A stretch of 14,761 bases of DNA from JAAXQD01 sp035529735 (lineage in GTDB: Bacteria; Desulfobacterota; Desulfobacteria; Desulfobacterales; UBA11574). The stretch spans positions 1 through 14,761 of the forward strand of contig DATKWE010000074.1 in the NCBI GenBank assembly GCA_035529735.1, read 5' to 3'. Below the pieces are notes generated by a model that saw nothing but the letters and a program-made list of their open reading frames with translations, was not told the origin of the DNA and did not search any database. Position numbers and translations under genes: made by a program. Of the stretch, positions 7,409-14,633 are shown piece by piece. Position 1 is the stretch's first letter; every line of letters begins with the position of its first letter.

Positions 7409-8077
7409 ATGATCACTGCTGAACGTAAACCAATGGAAGAACTCATTGAATGCCTGCGACCGTATCACCGCATTCTTCTTGTGGGATGCAACGAGTGCGT
7501 AACGGTTTGTGCGGCGGGAGGGAGAAAGGAGGTTGGAATTTTATCTTCCGCCCTCCAGATGGCATTTATGAAAGAAGGGAAGGCCCTCGATGTTAAAGAA
7601 ATGACCCTCGAAAGGCAATGCGATCCTGAATATGTCGAAGAGCTTGTTACCCACATTGATCAAGCGGAAGCGGTCATGTCCATGGCTTGCGGCTGCGGGG
7701 TTCAGGAAATTGCCAGGCGGTTTAAAACCAAACCGGTTTTTCCGGCGGTAAACACAACGTTCATGGGTGCTTCGGAACGACAGGGAGTCTGGGCTGAAAG
7801 ATGCCAGGGATGTGGAGACTGCGTTTTGGGATTGACCGGAGGGGTTTGCCCGATTGCGCGATGCTCCAAGCGATTGTTGAACGGTCCTTGCGGTGGATCC
7901 ACAAACGGCAAGTGTGAGGTGGATCCGGATATGGATTGCGCCTGGCAGCTCATCTGGGATCGCTTGAAGGCGCTGGGGATAGAAGATCGATACGAAGAAA
8001 ATATAGCGGCAAAAGACTGGCGAACAGGACGCGGTGGCGGACCCCGTAAAATAATAAGAGAGGATTTGGTAAAATGA
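7409..8077 (+). CDS. metV: MetV, iron-sulfur/zinc partner subunit of methylenetetrahydrofolate reductase
   Basis: The 222-residue sequence is rich in cysteine clusters typical of MetV (methylene-THF reductase C-terminal family). They are GCNECVTVC (C27, C30, C34), a CGCG pair mid-protein, then CQGCGDC (132-138), GVCPIARC (147, 152), NGPCGGSTNGKC (161, 169) and DMDC (177). In acetogens MetV forms a heterodimer with MetF and brings electrons to its flavin. It lies directly before MetF and overlaps it by ATGA, supporting a MetVF unit. A strong AAAGGAG ribosome site precedes the ATG after a 35-base gap from mvhD. The basic, glycine-rich tail (RTGRGGGPRK) looks flexible. Confidence 0.93.
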   Translation: MITAERKPMEELIECLRPYHRILLVGCNECVTVCAAGGRKEVGILSSALQMAFMKEGKALDVKEMTLERQCDPEYVEELVTHIDQAEAVMSMACGCGVQEIARRFKTKPVFPAVNTTFMGASERQGVWAERCQGCGDCVLGLTGGVCPIARCSKRLLNGPCGGSTNGKCEVDPDMDCAWQLIWDRLKALGIEDRYEENIAAKDWRTGRGGGPRKIIREDLVK

Positions 8078-9003
8078 AGACCGAAAGTGTACTGGAAAAA
8101 GTTTTTGCTTCAGGCGAGTTGGCGGTAACCTCCGAATGTGGACCTCCACGGGGCGCCGTGCCTGAAAAGATCATCGAAAAAGCCAAAATGCTTAAAGGAT
8201 ATGTGGATGCGGTCAACGTTACGGACAACCAGACCGCCATGGTCCGGATGTCCAGTTTTGCCGCCTGTGTGTTTATTAAACAATTGGGGATGAACCCTAT
8301 CCTTCAAATGGTGACCAGAGACCGTAACCGGCTGGCCATGCAGGCGGACATTCTGGGCGCCTATTCACACGGCATCGATACCATGCTGTGTTTATCCGGT
8401 GATCATCCCCACTTTGGCGATCACCCCATGGCGGCCAATGTACATGACATCGATTCCGTTCAGTTCGTTCAGATGATCAAAGATATGCGGGATAAGGGGA
8501 AATTTCAGGGCGGAGACGACATTTTGAATCCACCCAAAATGTATATCGGTGCGGCAGCCAACCCGTTTGCCGACCCTTTTGAGCTTCGGGTGGCTCGCCT
8601 GGCGAAAAAGATCAAGGCAGGAACCGATTTCATTCAAACCCAGTGTATTTACAACCTGGACAAATTTGAGAAGTGGATGGAAGGAGTCCGTGACCGAGGT
8701 CTCCATGAAAAGGTCAATATTATGGCCGGAATTACGCCCATGAAAACCGTAGGCATGGCCAAATACATGAAAAAAAGGGTGCCTGGAATGGATGTGCCGG
8801 ATGAAATAATCAAACGTATGGCCGGTGTTCCCAAAGAAAAGCAGCCCGAGGAAGGAATCAAAATCAGTGTGGAAGCCATCGAGCGCCTAAAGGCTGTGGA
8901 AGGCGTAAAAGGATTCCACGTTATGGCGATAGAGTGGGAACAGATGGTTCCGGAGATTGTCGAAAGAGCCGGACTTCTTCCAAGGCCCACAATTGATCTT
9001 TAG
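8074..9003 (+). CDS. metF: Methylenetetrahydrofolate reductase, MetF
   Basis: This 309-residue MTHFR-family TIM-barrel should reduce 5,10-methylene-tetrahydrofolate to 5-methyl-tetrahydrofolate (or the reverse) in the methyl branch of the Wood-Ljungdahl pathway. Visible signatures are the catalytic-type Glu in SECGPP (E21), RDRNRLAMQADILGAY, and the FAD-binding Asp in LSGDH (D110). Unlike the first MetF-like protein of the operon, all of these are canonical. The start codon overlaps the MetV stop by four bases, so the two are probably made at matched levels. The sequence ends with MVPEIVERAGLLPRP, as in MetV-associated MetF proteins. Electrons are expected to come through MetV and the HdrA/MvhD proteins rather than directly from NAD(P)H; this last point is inferred from context. 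Confidence 0.95.
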   Translation: MKTESVLEKVFASGELAVTSECGPPRGAVPEKIIEKAKMLKGYVDAVNVTDNQTAMVRMSSFAACVFIKQLGMNPILQMVTRDRNRLAMQADILGAYSHGIDTMLCLSGDHPHFGDHPMAANVHDIDSVQFVQMIKDMRDKGKFQGGDDILNPPKMYIGAAANPFADPFELRVARLAKKIKAGTDFIQTQCIYNLDKFEKWMEGVRDRGLHEKVNIMAGITPMKTVGMAKYMKKRVPGMDVPDEIIKRMAGVPKEKQPEEGIKISVEAIERLKAVEGVKGFHVMAIEWEQMVPEIVERAGLLPRPTIDL

Positions 9004-9066
9004 TTCAATTGTTCATTATATGAAAGAAACGCGCAACCAATTTTAATTATAAAAGGAGGAAAAGCA

Positions 9067-9453
9067 ATGAGTGATAAGCAACATATCTTAGTGGTAGATG
9101 ATGACCCCGATCTGGTTGAGTCGATTGCCATGAAGCTGGAAAGCAATAATTTTCGGGTAACCAAAGCGTATGATGGGGTTGAAGCTTGGGAACGGATTAA
9201 AGAAGATCGGCCGGAGCTGATTATTCTGGATGTCATGATGCCGAGAAAAGATGGGTATGTGGTATGTGACGAGATTAAAAAGGACGATCAATACAAAGAT
9301 ATCACGGTGGTTCTTCTTACCGCGGTGGGAGATGCCGTAACAACGACCCAATATACCCATTTTGGCGGCAAAACAACATTGGCTGAAGATTTTATTCCAA
9401 AGCCCATCGATTTGGATAAACTGATGGGCATTGTGAAGGAAAATCTTGAATAA
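9067..9453 (+). CDS. Stand-alone response regulator receiver (CheY-like)
   Basis: A 128-residue single receiver domain with no output domain. The acidic pocket is D11-D12-D13, the phosphoacceptor is D55 in ILDVMMP, followed by T85 and K112-P113. The segment between T85 and K112 is about five residues longer than in CheY, reading VGDAVTTTQYTHFGGKTTLAED, so the alpha4-beta5 output face is unusual. A very strong AAAAGGAGG ribosome site precedes the ATG. It lies 63 bases after metF with no visible terminator, so it may be the last gene of the metabolic operon. It would be phosphorylated by one of the downstream kinases or act by protein contact; the target is not evident. Confidence 0.93.
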   Translation: MSDKQHILVVDDDPDLVESIAMKLESNNFRVTKAYDGVEAWERIKEDRPELIILDVMMPRKDGYVVCDEIKKDDQYKDITVVLLTAVGDAVTTTQYTHFGGKTTLAEDFIPKPIDLDKLMGIVKENLE

Positions 9454-9539
9454 TTCCAACGGCGCTTGAAGAACGCCGGATGCCTTATCGAGATTCCAAG
9501 GCTTACGAATGTTCAACGGATCAATGGACAATACCGAAC

Positions 9540-9563
9540 ATTGGAATGATGGAGCGATGGAGT
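9540..9563 (+). repeat. Copy 1 of a dispersed 24-base intergenic repeat
   Basis: The 24 bases from ATTGGAAT to GATGGAGT match 10807-10830 at 21 positions; differences are two adjacent bases in the middle and one further on. The copy sits in the 244-base gap between the receiver gene and the first ACT gene. Its right end runs into the inverted repeat at 9558-9618. Confidence 0.6.
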
Positions 9564-9618
9564 GTTGAAACGATAAACTTGTTTTGATGCAAATTAATTT
9601 CAATACTCCAACACTCCA
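9558..9618. repeat. 10-bp inverted repeat with 41-base spacer
   Basis: TGGAGTGTTG (9558-9567) is the exact reverse complement of CAACACTCCA (9609-9618). The left arm overlaps the end of repeat copy 1. This may be a small palindromic intergenic element; no T-run follows, so it does not look like an intrinsic terminator. Confidence 0.6.
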
Positions 9619-9697
9619 AAATCAGAACAAGCTGCTCCGTATGGATTTGCCATCAGAAATTAAACTTCGAGATCCTAAATTCTGACGTAAATTTCTT

Positions 9698-10231
9698 ATG
9701 AACAACACCCGGGAAAGCATCGACAAAAAAATACGGATCAATGGCATCAAACTCAGCACGGAATTGGTTCAGGTAAATCTTTTGAATCGTTTCTTCCCGC
9801 AGGATTCCAGAGCTCTTTTTTTTCAACTTCTGGCTCAAAATCAGATAAATATTCCCTTTATTTTGACCAGCGGTATGGGAGAAAAAATTTTAGGATCATG
9901 CTGTGTGGCGGCTGAAGATATCCATCGGATAAAAAAAGTTGTTGAAGGGGAACCTAAACTGAAAGAAAATCTGGAATTCATTCCAGGTGTCGGCACTTTG
10001 TCTATATTTCCACATCATTCGAACCTGAAACTGCTGGGTCTGTCCTTTTATCTCTTAGGCAAGCAACACCTGCCGTTATACGGTATGGCCTCATCTATAT
10101 CTTCCCTGACATTTGTCACGGATTATTCACAATTGGACAAAGCTGTTTCAATTTTACTGGAATATATGGACCTGCCACCGAATCATGCACCGTTTAGACC
10201 GGAAATTCATGTGATACAAAAGAAAAGGTAA
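9698..10231 (+). CDS. Conserved-looking protein with ACT-type fold (aspartokinase regulatory-like)
   Basis: The 177-residue protein has no catalytic motif I recognise. Its second half (LEFIPGVGTLSIFPHHSNLKLLG...LPLYGMASSISSLTFVTDYSQLDKAVSILLEYMDLP) follows the beta-alpha-beta pattern of the ACT domains in aspartate kinase, including the strand-serine-strand stretch before a final helix. The first half (about 40-80) could be a second, diverged ACT unit. ACT domains bind small ligands, commonly amino acids, and control attached or partner proteins; no partner domain is fused here. The ATG has no clear Shine-Dalgarno sequence, so the start is uncertain. It is followed after 53 bases by another protein of similar design, suggesting the two work as a pair. 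Function unknown. Confidence 0.7.
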   Translation: MNNTRESIDKKIRINGIKLSTELVQVNLLNRFFPQDSRALFFQLLAQNQINIPFILTSGMGEKILGSCCVAAEDIHRIKKVVEGEPKLKENLEFIPGVGTLSIFPHHSNLKLLGLSFYLLGKQHLPLYGMASSISSLTFVTDYSQLDKAVSILLEYMDLPPNHAPFRPEIHVIQKKR

Positions 10232-10284
10232 CCGTTCAGTCACAAAGACGCTCAGACACCAAAATAATACCTAAGGAAAAAGCC

Positions 10285-10782
10285 GTGGAAACGATTGCCG
10301 TTTATTGGGAACCTAAGCCTAAAACATACGGTTTTAAAGAGGTTACCAATTTGTCTTTGATGAACGTTGAAATTACACCGGGGGAAATGGGCCAATGGGG
10401 TCTTTGGCTTATGGAATTGGCAGATCTTAATATCGGTTTTCATCTGATTTTGGCCAAGTATTCGGCGCATCAGAAATTACGATTGTATATTTTACTCGAG
10501 AAGTTTTGGGCCGACAGCGTATTATCTCATATTGACAAACGGATCGATCTGGAATCTGAAAAAGATTTCCATCTAACTTCTCCAGTGGAACTCATAAGCT
10601 TTCAGGGTCCTCATTTCGGGGACAGATACGGGATCGCCCATACGGCTTTTAAGGCTTTGGATGACCAGGGCATCCCGATCCTAGTCGCTGCATGCTCCGG
10701 AGCCGCCGTTTACATTGTACTTCCTGAACAAAAGCTACAGGAGGTCAAACCTCGATTGGCCGAAGCATTTGAGGTCCCATAA
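10285..10782 (+). CDS. Tandem ACT-domain protein (aspartokinase regulatory-like)
   Basis: This 165-residue protein appears to be two ACT domains in a row. The N-terminal one covers about 1-75 (VTNLSLMNVEITPGEMGQWG, then LADLNIGFHLILAKYS). The C-terminal one covers about 100-163 (ISFQGPHFGDRYGIAHTAFKALDDQGIPILVAACSGAAVYIVLPE) and closely resembles the regulatory ACT of aspartate kinase. It has no kinase domain, so it is likely a ligand sensor or a partner of the adjacent signalling proteins rather than an enzyme. The start is GTG or ATG-like at this position: the codon read is GTG preceded by AAGGAAAAAGCC, an acceptable ribosome site. A stem-loop follows the stop by 8 bases. Confidence 0.72.
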   Translation: METIAVYWEPKPKTYGFKEVTNLSLMNVEITPGEMGQWGLWLMELADLNIGFHLILAKYSAHQKLRLYILLEKFWADSVLSHIDKRIDLESEKDFHLTSPVELISFQGPHFGDRYGIAHTAFKALDDQGIPILVAACSGAAVYIVLPEQKLQEVKPRLAEAFEVP

Positions 10783-10790
10783 AATAAAAG

Positions 10791-10807
10791 TTGGGGCTTC
10801 GCCCCAA
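10791..10807. terminator. Probable intrinsic terminator hairpin after the ACT genes
   Basis: TTGGGGC (10791-10797), loop TTC, GCCCCAA (10801-10807) form a perfect 7-bp GC-rich hairpin 8 bases after the TAA of the second ACT gene. On the plus strand only two T residues follow; on the minus strand a T-rich stretch (CTTTTATTTTAT) follows, so termination may be stronger in that direction. It separates the ACT pair from the kinase genes. Confidence 0.55.
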
Positions 10808-10830
10808 TTGGAATAGTGGAACGATGGAGT
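10807..10830 (+). repeat. Copy 2 of the dispersed 24-base intergenic repeat
   Basis: It matches 9540-9563 at 21 of 24 bases, starting directly on the last base of the terminator-like hairpin. Both copies lie in gaps and in the same orientation, as expected of a family of small intergenic repeats. Confidence 0.6.
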
Positions 10831-10853
10831 CATTGGTTTTGGAAAAGCGGGTT

Positions 10854-10868
10854 ATGGATCAGATCCAT
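10854..10868. promoter_or_regulatory. 15-base palindrome upstream of the histidine kinase, possible operator
   Basis: ATGGATC (10854-10860) and GATCCAT (10862-10868) form a perfect inverted repeat around one base. It lies about 100 bases before the kinase start, in a 183-base gap where a promoter is expected after the hairpin at 10791. No clear -35/-10 or -24/-12 pair was identified nearby, and the role as operator is only a guess. Confidence 0.3.
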
Positions 10869-10965
10869 CTCGACATGGGTTAGGCAGAAACAGGAAACCT
10901 CAATAAAGTGATATCTTTTTAAACAGTTATAAAATTCCGAGACGTTCAAATATCGGCATCAACTC

Positions 10966-12483
10966 ATGAATATGAAATATATTACGGTCACCGAAGAATT
11001 TGACTGGAGAATAAAGGTTTTCAATTCCCTACCTTTTCCTTCCCTGATTCTTACACCAGACAAAGTCATTATCTCTGCGAATCGAGCCTTTCTAAAAAAA
11101 AAAAGAACCGATTTAGAAAAGATTGTCGGCAAAACATGTCACCAGGTTTTTTATGATACTGAAAAACCTTGTTCTCAGGCAATCTGTCCTTTTTCCAAGG
11201 TGATCACCGAAAAGAAATCGCAGTCCACACTCAGACGAACGGAATTTGATGGAAACGAGGAACTATGGGTCGAACGGATGTTTTCTCCGATCCTGGACGA
11301 AAATGGTGATGTCAAATTTATAATGGAGAGCGTGCAAAATCTCAAACGGGTGATCACTTTGGAGAAAAAGTCAATCCGTATCAGGCGGTTTCTGGATAAT
11401 ATCATTCAATGCTCCCCCAATGCAATTGTCTCTGCAGATAGACAAGGAACTATTTTGTTAATGAATCAGGCGGCAGAAGATCTATTCGGTTATTCCATGG
11501 AAGAAGCCATTCGCACAAAAAATGCGGAAGACTTTTACTCATTTGGAAAAGCAAAGAAAATCATGAGAAAAATGCGGAGCGATAATTATGGCGGAAAGGG
11601 GAGGTTATCCGCCACGCAGGTTAATGTCGTTAACGCAAAGGGTGAAACGATCCCCGTTGAAATGACGGGCGCCATTATATATGATGGTGAAGAAGAAGTC
11701 GCGACCACAGGGACTTTTTATGATCTTAGAGAAAAAATAGCTAAAGATAAGAAACTAAAGGAGGTATTAATCCAAATCAACCGGTCAGAAAAAATGGCAT
11801 CTCTGGGTCAATTGGCGGCAGGGATAGCCCATGAAATCAATAACCCGCTGACCGGGATTCTTCTGTATGCAAACCTGGCGCTTGAGCGGCTCGACAAAGC
11901 GGACCCGCTTCGAAAACATTTAAAGTCTGTCATCCATGATACCGGGCGATGCAAAGATATTGTGAAAGACCTTCTGGCGTATAGCCGGCAGACGAGTCCG
12001 ACCAAAGAAACGTTTCAGATCAATTCACTAATAGAAGAAAGCTTGACCCTTATCCGGGGTCAAAAACGGTTTCTGAATATTAACCTCGTGAAAAAAATGT
12101 CTGGTGATATGATGTTGATTCGTGCGGATAAAAATCAACTCATTCAGGTCATCATAAATTTGATAATGAATGCCATCGACGCCATGGATAGAAAGGGAAC
12201 CTTAACATTTCGGACATACCGGAATAAACCTCATAAAAAGGTATACATCGAGGTGTCGGATACCGGATGTGGTATCCCTGAAGAGAATTTATCAAAAGTA
12301 TTTGATCCGTTTTTTACAACAAAAGGACCGGAAAAGGGCACCGGTCTTGGCCTGAGTACCTCTTATGGAATTGTAAAAGAAAATGGCGGCCATATTTCAA
12401 TCAAGGAAACGAGTTCCAGGGGAACAACTTCTTTGATCGAACTTCCACTTTATACACCGGATGAAAAACCCTCGGTTTCATAG
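10966..12483 (+). CDS. Cytoplasmic PAS-PAS sensor histidine kinase
   Basis: The 505-residue protein has no membrane segment or signal peptide. PAS 1 (about 15-125) carries cysteines C58, C69 and C74 in TCHQVFYDTEKPCSQAICP, a pattern suited to redox or metal sensing. PAS 2 spans about 135-255. The dimerisation/phosphoacceptor helix has H289 in AAGIAHEINNPLTG. The ATPase domain has the N box (N402 in NLIMNAID), G1 DTGCGIP (432) and G2 GTGLGLS (458). It should autophosphorylate on H289 and pass phosphate to a receiver, probably the neighbouring 128-residue regulator or the REC domain of the next gene. The start lacks a good ribosome site; ATG at 10972 is an equally plausible start. It is followed after 27 bases by the REC-kinase gene, likely co-transcribed. 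Confidence 0.92.
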   Translation: MNMKYITVTEEFDWRIKVFNSLPFPSLILTPDKVIISANRAFLKKKRTDLEKIVGKTCHQVFYDTEKPCSQAICPFSKVITEKKSQSTLRRTEFDGNEELWVERMFSPILDENGDVKFIMESVQNLKRVITLEKKSIRIRRFLDNIIQCSPNAIVSADRQGTILLMNQAAEDLFGYSMEEAIRTKNAEDFYSFGKAKKIMRKMRSDNYGGKGRLSATQVNVVNAKGETIPVEMTGAIIYDGEEEVATTGTFYDLREKIAKDKKLKEVLIQINRSEKMASLGQLAAGIAHEINNPLTGILLYANLALERLDKADPLRKHLKSVIHDTGRCKDIVKDLLAYSRQTSPTKETFQINSLIEESLTLIRGQKRFLNINLVKKMSGDMMLIRADKNQLIQVIINLIMNAIDAMDRKGTLTFRTYRNKPHKKVYIEVSDTGCGIPEENLSKVFDPFFTTKGPEKGTGLGLSTSYGIVKENGGHISIKETSSRGTTSLIELPLYTPDEKPSVS

Positions 12484-12510
12484 AACAAATAAGGAAAGGC
12501 AGTCAAAATC

Positions 12511-13983
12511 ATGACGGAAAAACAATCCACTGACATTTTATTTAAGCCCAAAATCTTGGTGGTCGATGACGAAAAGGTAATTCGGAATGGGTGCCGTGAA
12601 GTATTAACCCAGGAGGGCTATGAAGCGACCTTGGCTGAAAACGGGGAGCTGGGGTTGAAAATGATTGAGAAAGCGCATTTTGATGTAATCCTGCTGGACC
12701 TGATGATGCCGGGTTTATCGGGTTTCGACGTTTTGTCACATGTTAAAGCGCTCCACCCGGACACCTCGATTATTGTCATCACCGGTTATGCCACTATCGA
12801 AAATTCTATTGAAGCCATGAAAAAAGGGGCCTTTGATTTTATTCCAAAACCGTTTTCTCCGGACCAACTCAGAGTGGTGGTGTCCAAAGCCATTGAACAC
12901 ACCGGCGCGCTTAAAGACATCGCCAACGAAAAATCCAGAATGCGTGTGCTTATTAATCTTTTGGCCAATGGGGTCATGGTTGCGGATGCCGAAAAAAAGG
13001 TGGTGCTGGCCAACCCGGCCTTCATGAAGATAATGCGCTTTCAGGGAGATGATATCATTGGTCGTCCGTTTACGGTGCTGATCAAAAATGAACAACTCCA
13101 ACAAATGATTGAGAGTTCCCTTTCCATGACCGAAGATGTCCTCACGGAACTGACCGAAGAACTGGACATCGGAGAGGACGGAGAAGATAAAAAAGCCGTA
13201 TATGTTGTCAAATGCCGCCCTTTCAGGGACAGGGTCGGCCGGAATTTGGGAACCATTACCGTTTTAAGTGATATCACTTATTTAAAGGACATCAATCAGC
13301 GCAAGTCTGATTTCGTTTCAATGGTTGCACATGAAATCCGAAGCCCGATGAACTCGGTCATGGCGCAGATTAAAGTGATTCAGGATGGATTGGCCGGTGA
13401 CGTTACACCAAAGCAGGGTGAAATTCTGGGCAGGGCCTCAGAGAAAATAAACGGACTCGTTTCCCTTTCTTCGGAGCTTTTGAATATGGCATCGAGAGAG
13501 GCCGGATTGATAGCCTTAGAAAGAACCGAATTTGATATGACTGAAGTTATAAAAGACCAGGTTGATTTTCATCAACCCAAAGCACACGCAAACGGGATTC
13601 AACTCAAACTGGACCCGTTACCGGATTTACCGCCGGTACTTGCCAACAAACAAAACATGGAAGAGGTGCTTTCCAATCTGATTGCCAATGCGATTAACTA
13701 TACACCTGGAAAAGGGAAGATCACCGTATCCGCCCGTCTGGAAAAGCATCATTTGTGTATCCGTGTCAGCGATACCGGTCTGGGGATTGCGGAGGATGAG
13801 TTAGGGCGAATTTTCGACCGATTCTATCGCGTTAAAAATGAAAAAACCCGATACATTATCGGCACCGGTTTGGGGTTACCCATAGTAAAAAGTATTGTCG
13901 AAGCCCATGATGGAATGATCCGTGTGGAAAGCACACCCGATCACGGAAGCACGTTTTATGTATATATTCCTTTTAAGAATTGA
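12511..13983 (+). CDS. REC-PAS-histidine kinase (receiver at the N-terminus)
   Basis: A 490-residue soluble protein. An N-terminal receiver (about 14-130) has the acidic pair D19-D20, phosphoacceptor D63 in LLDLMMPG, and K-P in FIPKPF. A PAS domain follows (about 143-262, NLLANGVMVADAEKKVVLANPAF). The kinase core has H274 in MVAHEIRSPMNSV, N393 in NLIANAIN, DTGLGIA at 421 and GTGLGLP at 451. With the receiver before the kinase, the protein can be an acceptor in a relay that then tunes its own kinase, rather than a classical hybrid with the receiver last. The preceding PAS-PAS kinase is the natural phosphodonor by position. The stop is 11 bases before the start of the CGGC-family gene, whose ribosome site overlaps this stop. 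Confidence 0.93.
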   Translation: MTEKQSTDILFKPKILVVDDEKVIRNGCREVLTQEGYEATLAENGELGLKMIEKAHFDVILLDLMMPGLSGFDVLSHVKALHPDTSIIVITGYATIENSIEAMKKGAFDFIPKPFSPDQLRVVVSKAIEHTGALKDIANEKSRMRVLINLLANGVMVADAEKKVVLANPAFMKIMRFQGDDIIGRPFTVLIKNEQLQQMIESSLSMTEDVLTELTEELDIGEDGEDKKAVYVVKCRPFRDRVGRNLGTITVLSDITYLKDINQRKSDFVSMVAHEIRSPMNSVMAQIKVIQDGLAGDVTPKQGEILGRASEKINGLVSLSSELLNMASREAGLIALERTEFDMTEVIKDQVDFHQPKAHANGIQLKLDPLPDLPPVLANKQNMEEVLSNLIANAINYTPGKGKITVSARLEKHHLCIRVSDTGLGIAEDELGRIFDRFYRVKNEKTRYIIGTGLGLPIVKSIVEAHDGMIRVESTPDHGSTFYVYIPFKN

Positions 13984-13994
13984 AAGGAGTTGGA

Positions 13995-14441
13995 ATGAAT
14001 TCAAAGACAAAGATTGGAATAGTTATCTGCAATCGCTACCGCCGCTGTGCGGGCGGGAAGTGTTTCCGAGCGATGAGGAACAAGGAAGGGGCTTTCAGCA
14101 TCTACACGGATACCGAAGTTGAGTTGGTTGGTTTTACAACGTGCGATGGTTGTCCTGGTGGCAACATAGAATATGCGGGCGAAGAGATGGTGAAGAATGG
14201 CGCAGAGGTTATTCATTTAGCTACCGGCCTGGTGGTTGGTTATCCTCCCTGTCCCTATATCGATACATTCAAAGCCTTTCTTGAAAAACGCTATGAGGTC
14301 AAGGTCGTTGTAGGCACGCACCCTATACCGAAAAAGTATCTTGATATGCATACTTATCTTGGGACATGGGAGAACTCCGCATGGAAGCCACTTGTCGCGC
14401 CGACCATGAGTGATGAGGTGACCCGTGCAAGTTACGATTAA
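13995..14441 (+). CDS. CGGC-domain family protein
   Basis: This 148-residue protein matches the CGGC family: an N-terminal strand IGIVICNRYRRCAGGKCFRA (C12, C18, C23), the strand ending VGFTTCDGCPGG (C50, C53), AEVIHLATG, and a C86 in YPPCPYID. The defining C-G-G-C of the family reads C-D-G-C here. Conserved cysteines imply metal or cluster binding, but the biochemical role of this family is not established. I place the start at the ATG at 13995 because AAAGGAG at 13983-13989 is well placed; a TTG at 13980 overlaps the preceding stop and is less likely. Tight spacing suggests co-transcription with the REC-kinase. Confidence 0.85.
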   Translation: MNSKTKIGIVICNRYRRCAGGKCFRAMRNKEGAFSIYTDTEVELVGFTTCDGCPGGNIEYAGEEMVKNGAEVIHLATGLVVGYPPCPYIDTFKAFLEKRYEVKVVVGTHPIPKKYLDMHTYLGTWENSAWKPLVAPTMSDEVTRASYD

Positions 14442-14633
14442 GCGCATAGTCACTGAAGGTCCGTTGAGGGTCTTGATGAATTGCCAGGACTTCGTTTAGC
14501 AGCTATAGTGCACGAATTCATCGCCTGCCGGTTGGCTAACCATGCTCTTGCAGCCGACAGCTAACCCCAGCGGCTGAAAAACGCCGTTATCCCACCTTTT
14601 GCTATCTATTTCGGCCTGCAATTTCAGAGGCTT
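14442..14633. other. Short stretch without a recognised gene
   Basis: No reading frame on either strand resembles a known protein. A 6-bp inverted repeat CAGCCG/CGGCTG (14551-14556 with 14571-14576) is present, but it has no adjacent T-run in either useful direction. If the frame at the right edge is a real minus-strand gene, the two genes converge here and a bidirectional terminator would be expected; no convincing one was seen. Confidence 0.4.

Noticed and set aside
7541..8149. 202-codon minus-strand open frame across metV/metF
   Set aside because: It is antisense to two clearly identified genes and its translation shows no domain; treated as a shadow frame.
9460..9478. CGGCG...CGCCG hairpin after the receiver gene, as a terminator
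   Set aside because: The stem is only five pairs, or seven with a bulge, and no T-run follows; too weak to call.
9088..9603. 171-codon minus-strand open frame
   Set aside because: It is antisense to the receiver gene and continues into repeat-bearing intergenic DNA; no recognisable protein features.
14529..14576. Possible recombination (attC-like) or terminator structure around the GGTTGGCTAACC and CAGCCG/CGGCTG repeats
   Set aside because: The short arms do not fit attC core consensus, there is no integrase or cassette nearby, and no T-run fits a terminator.
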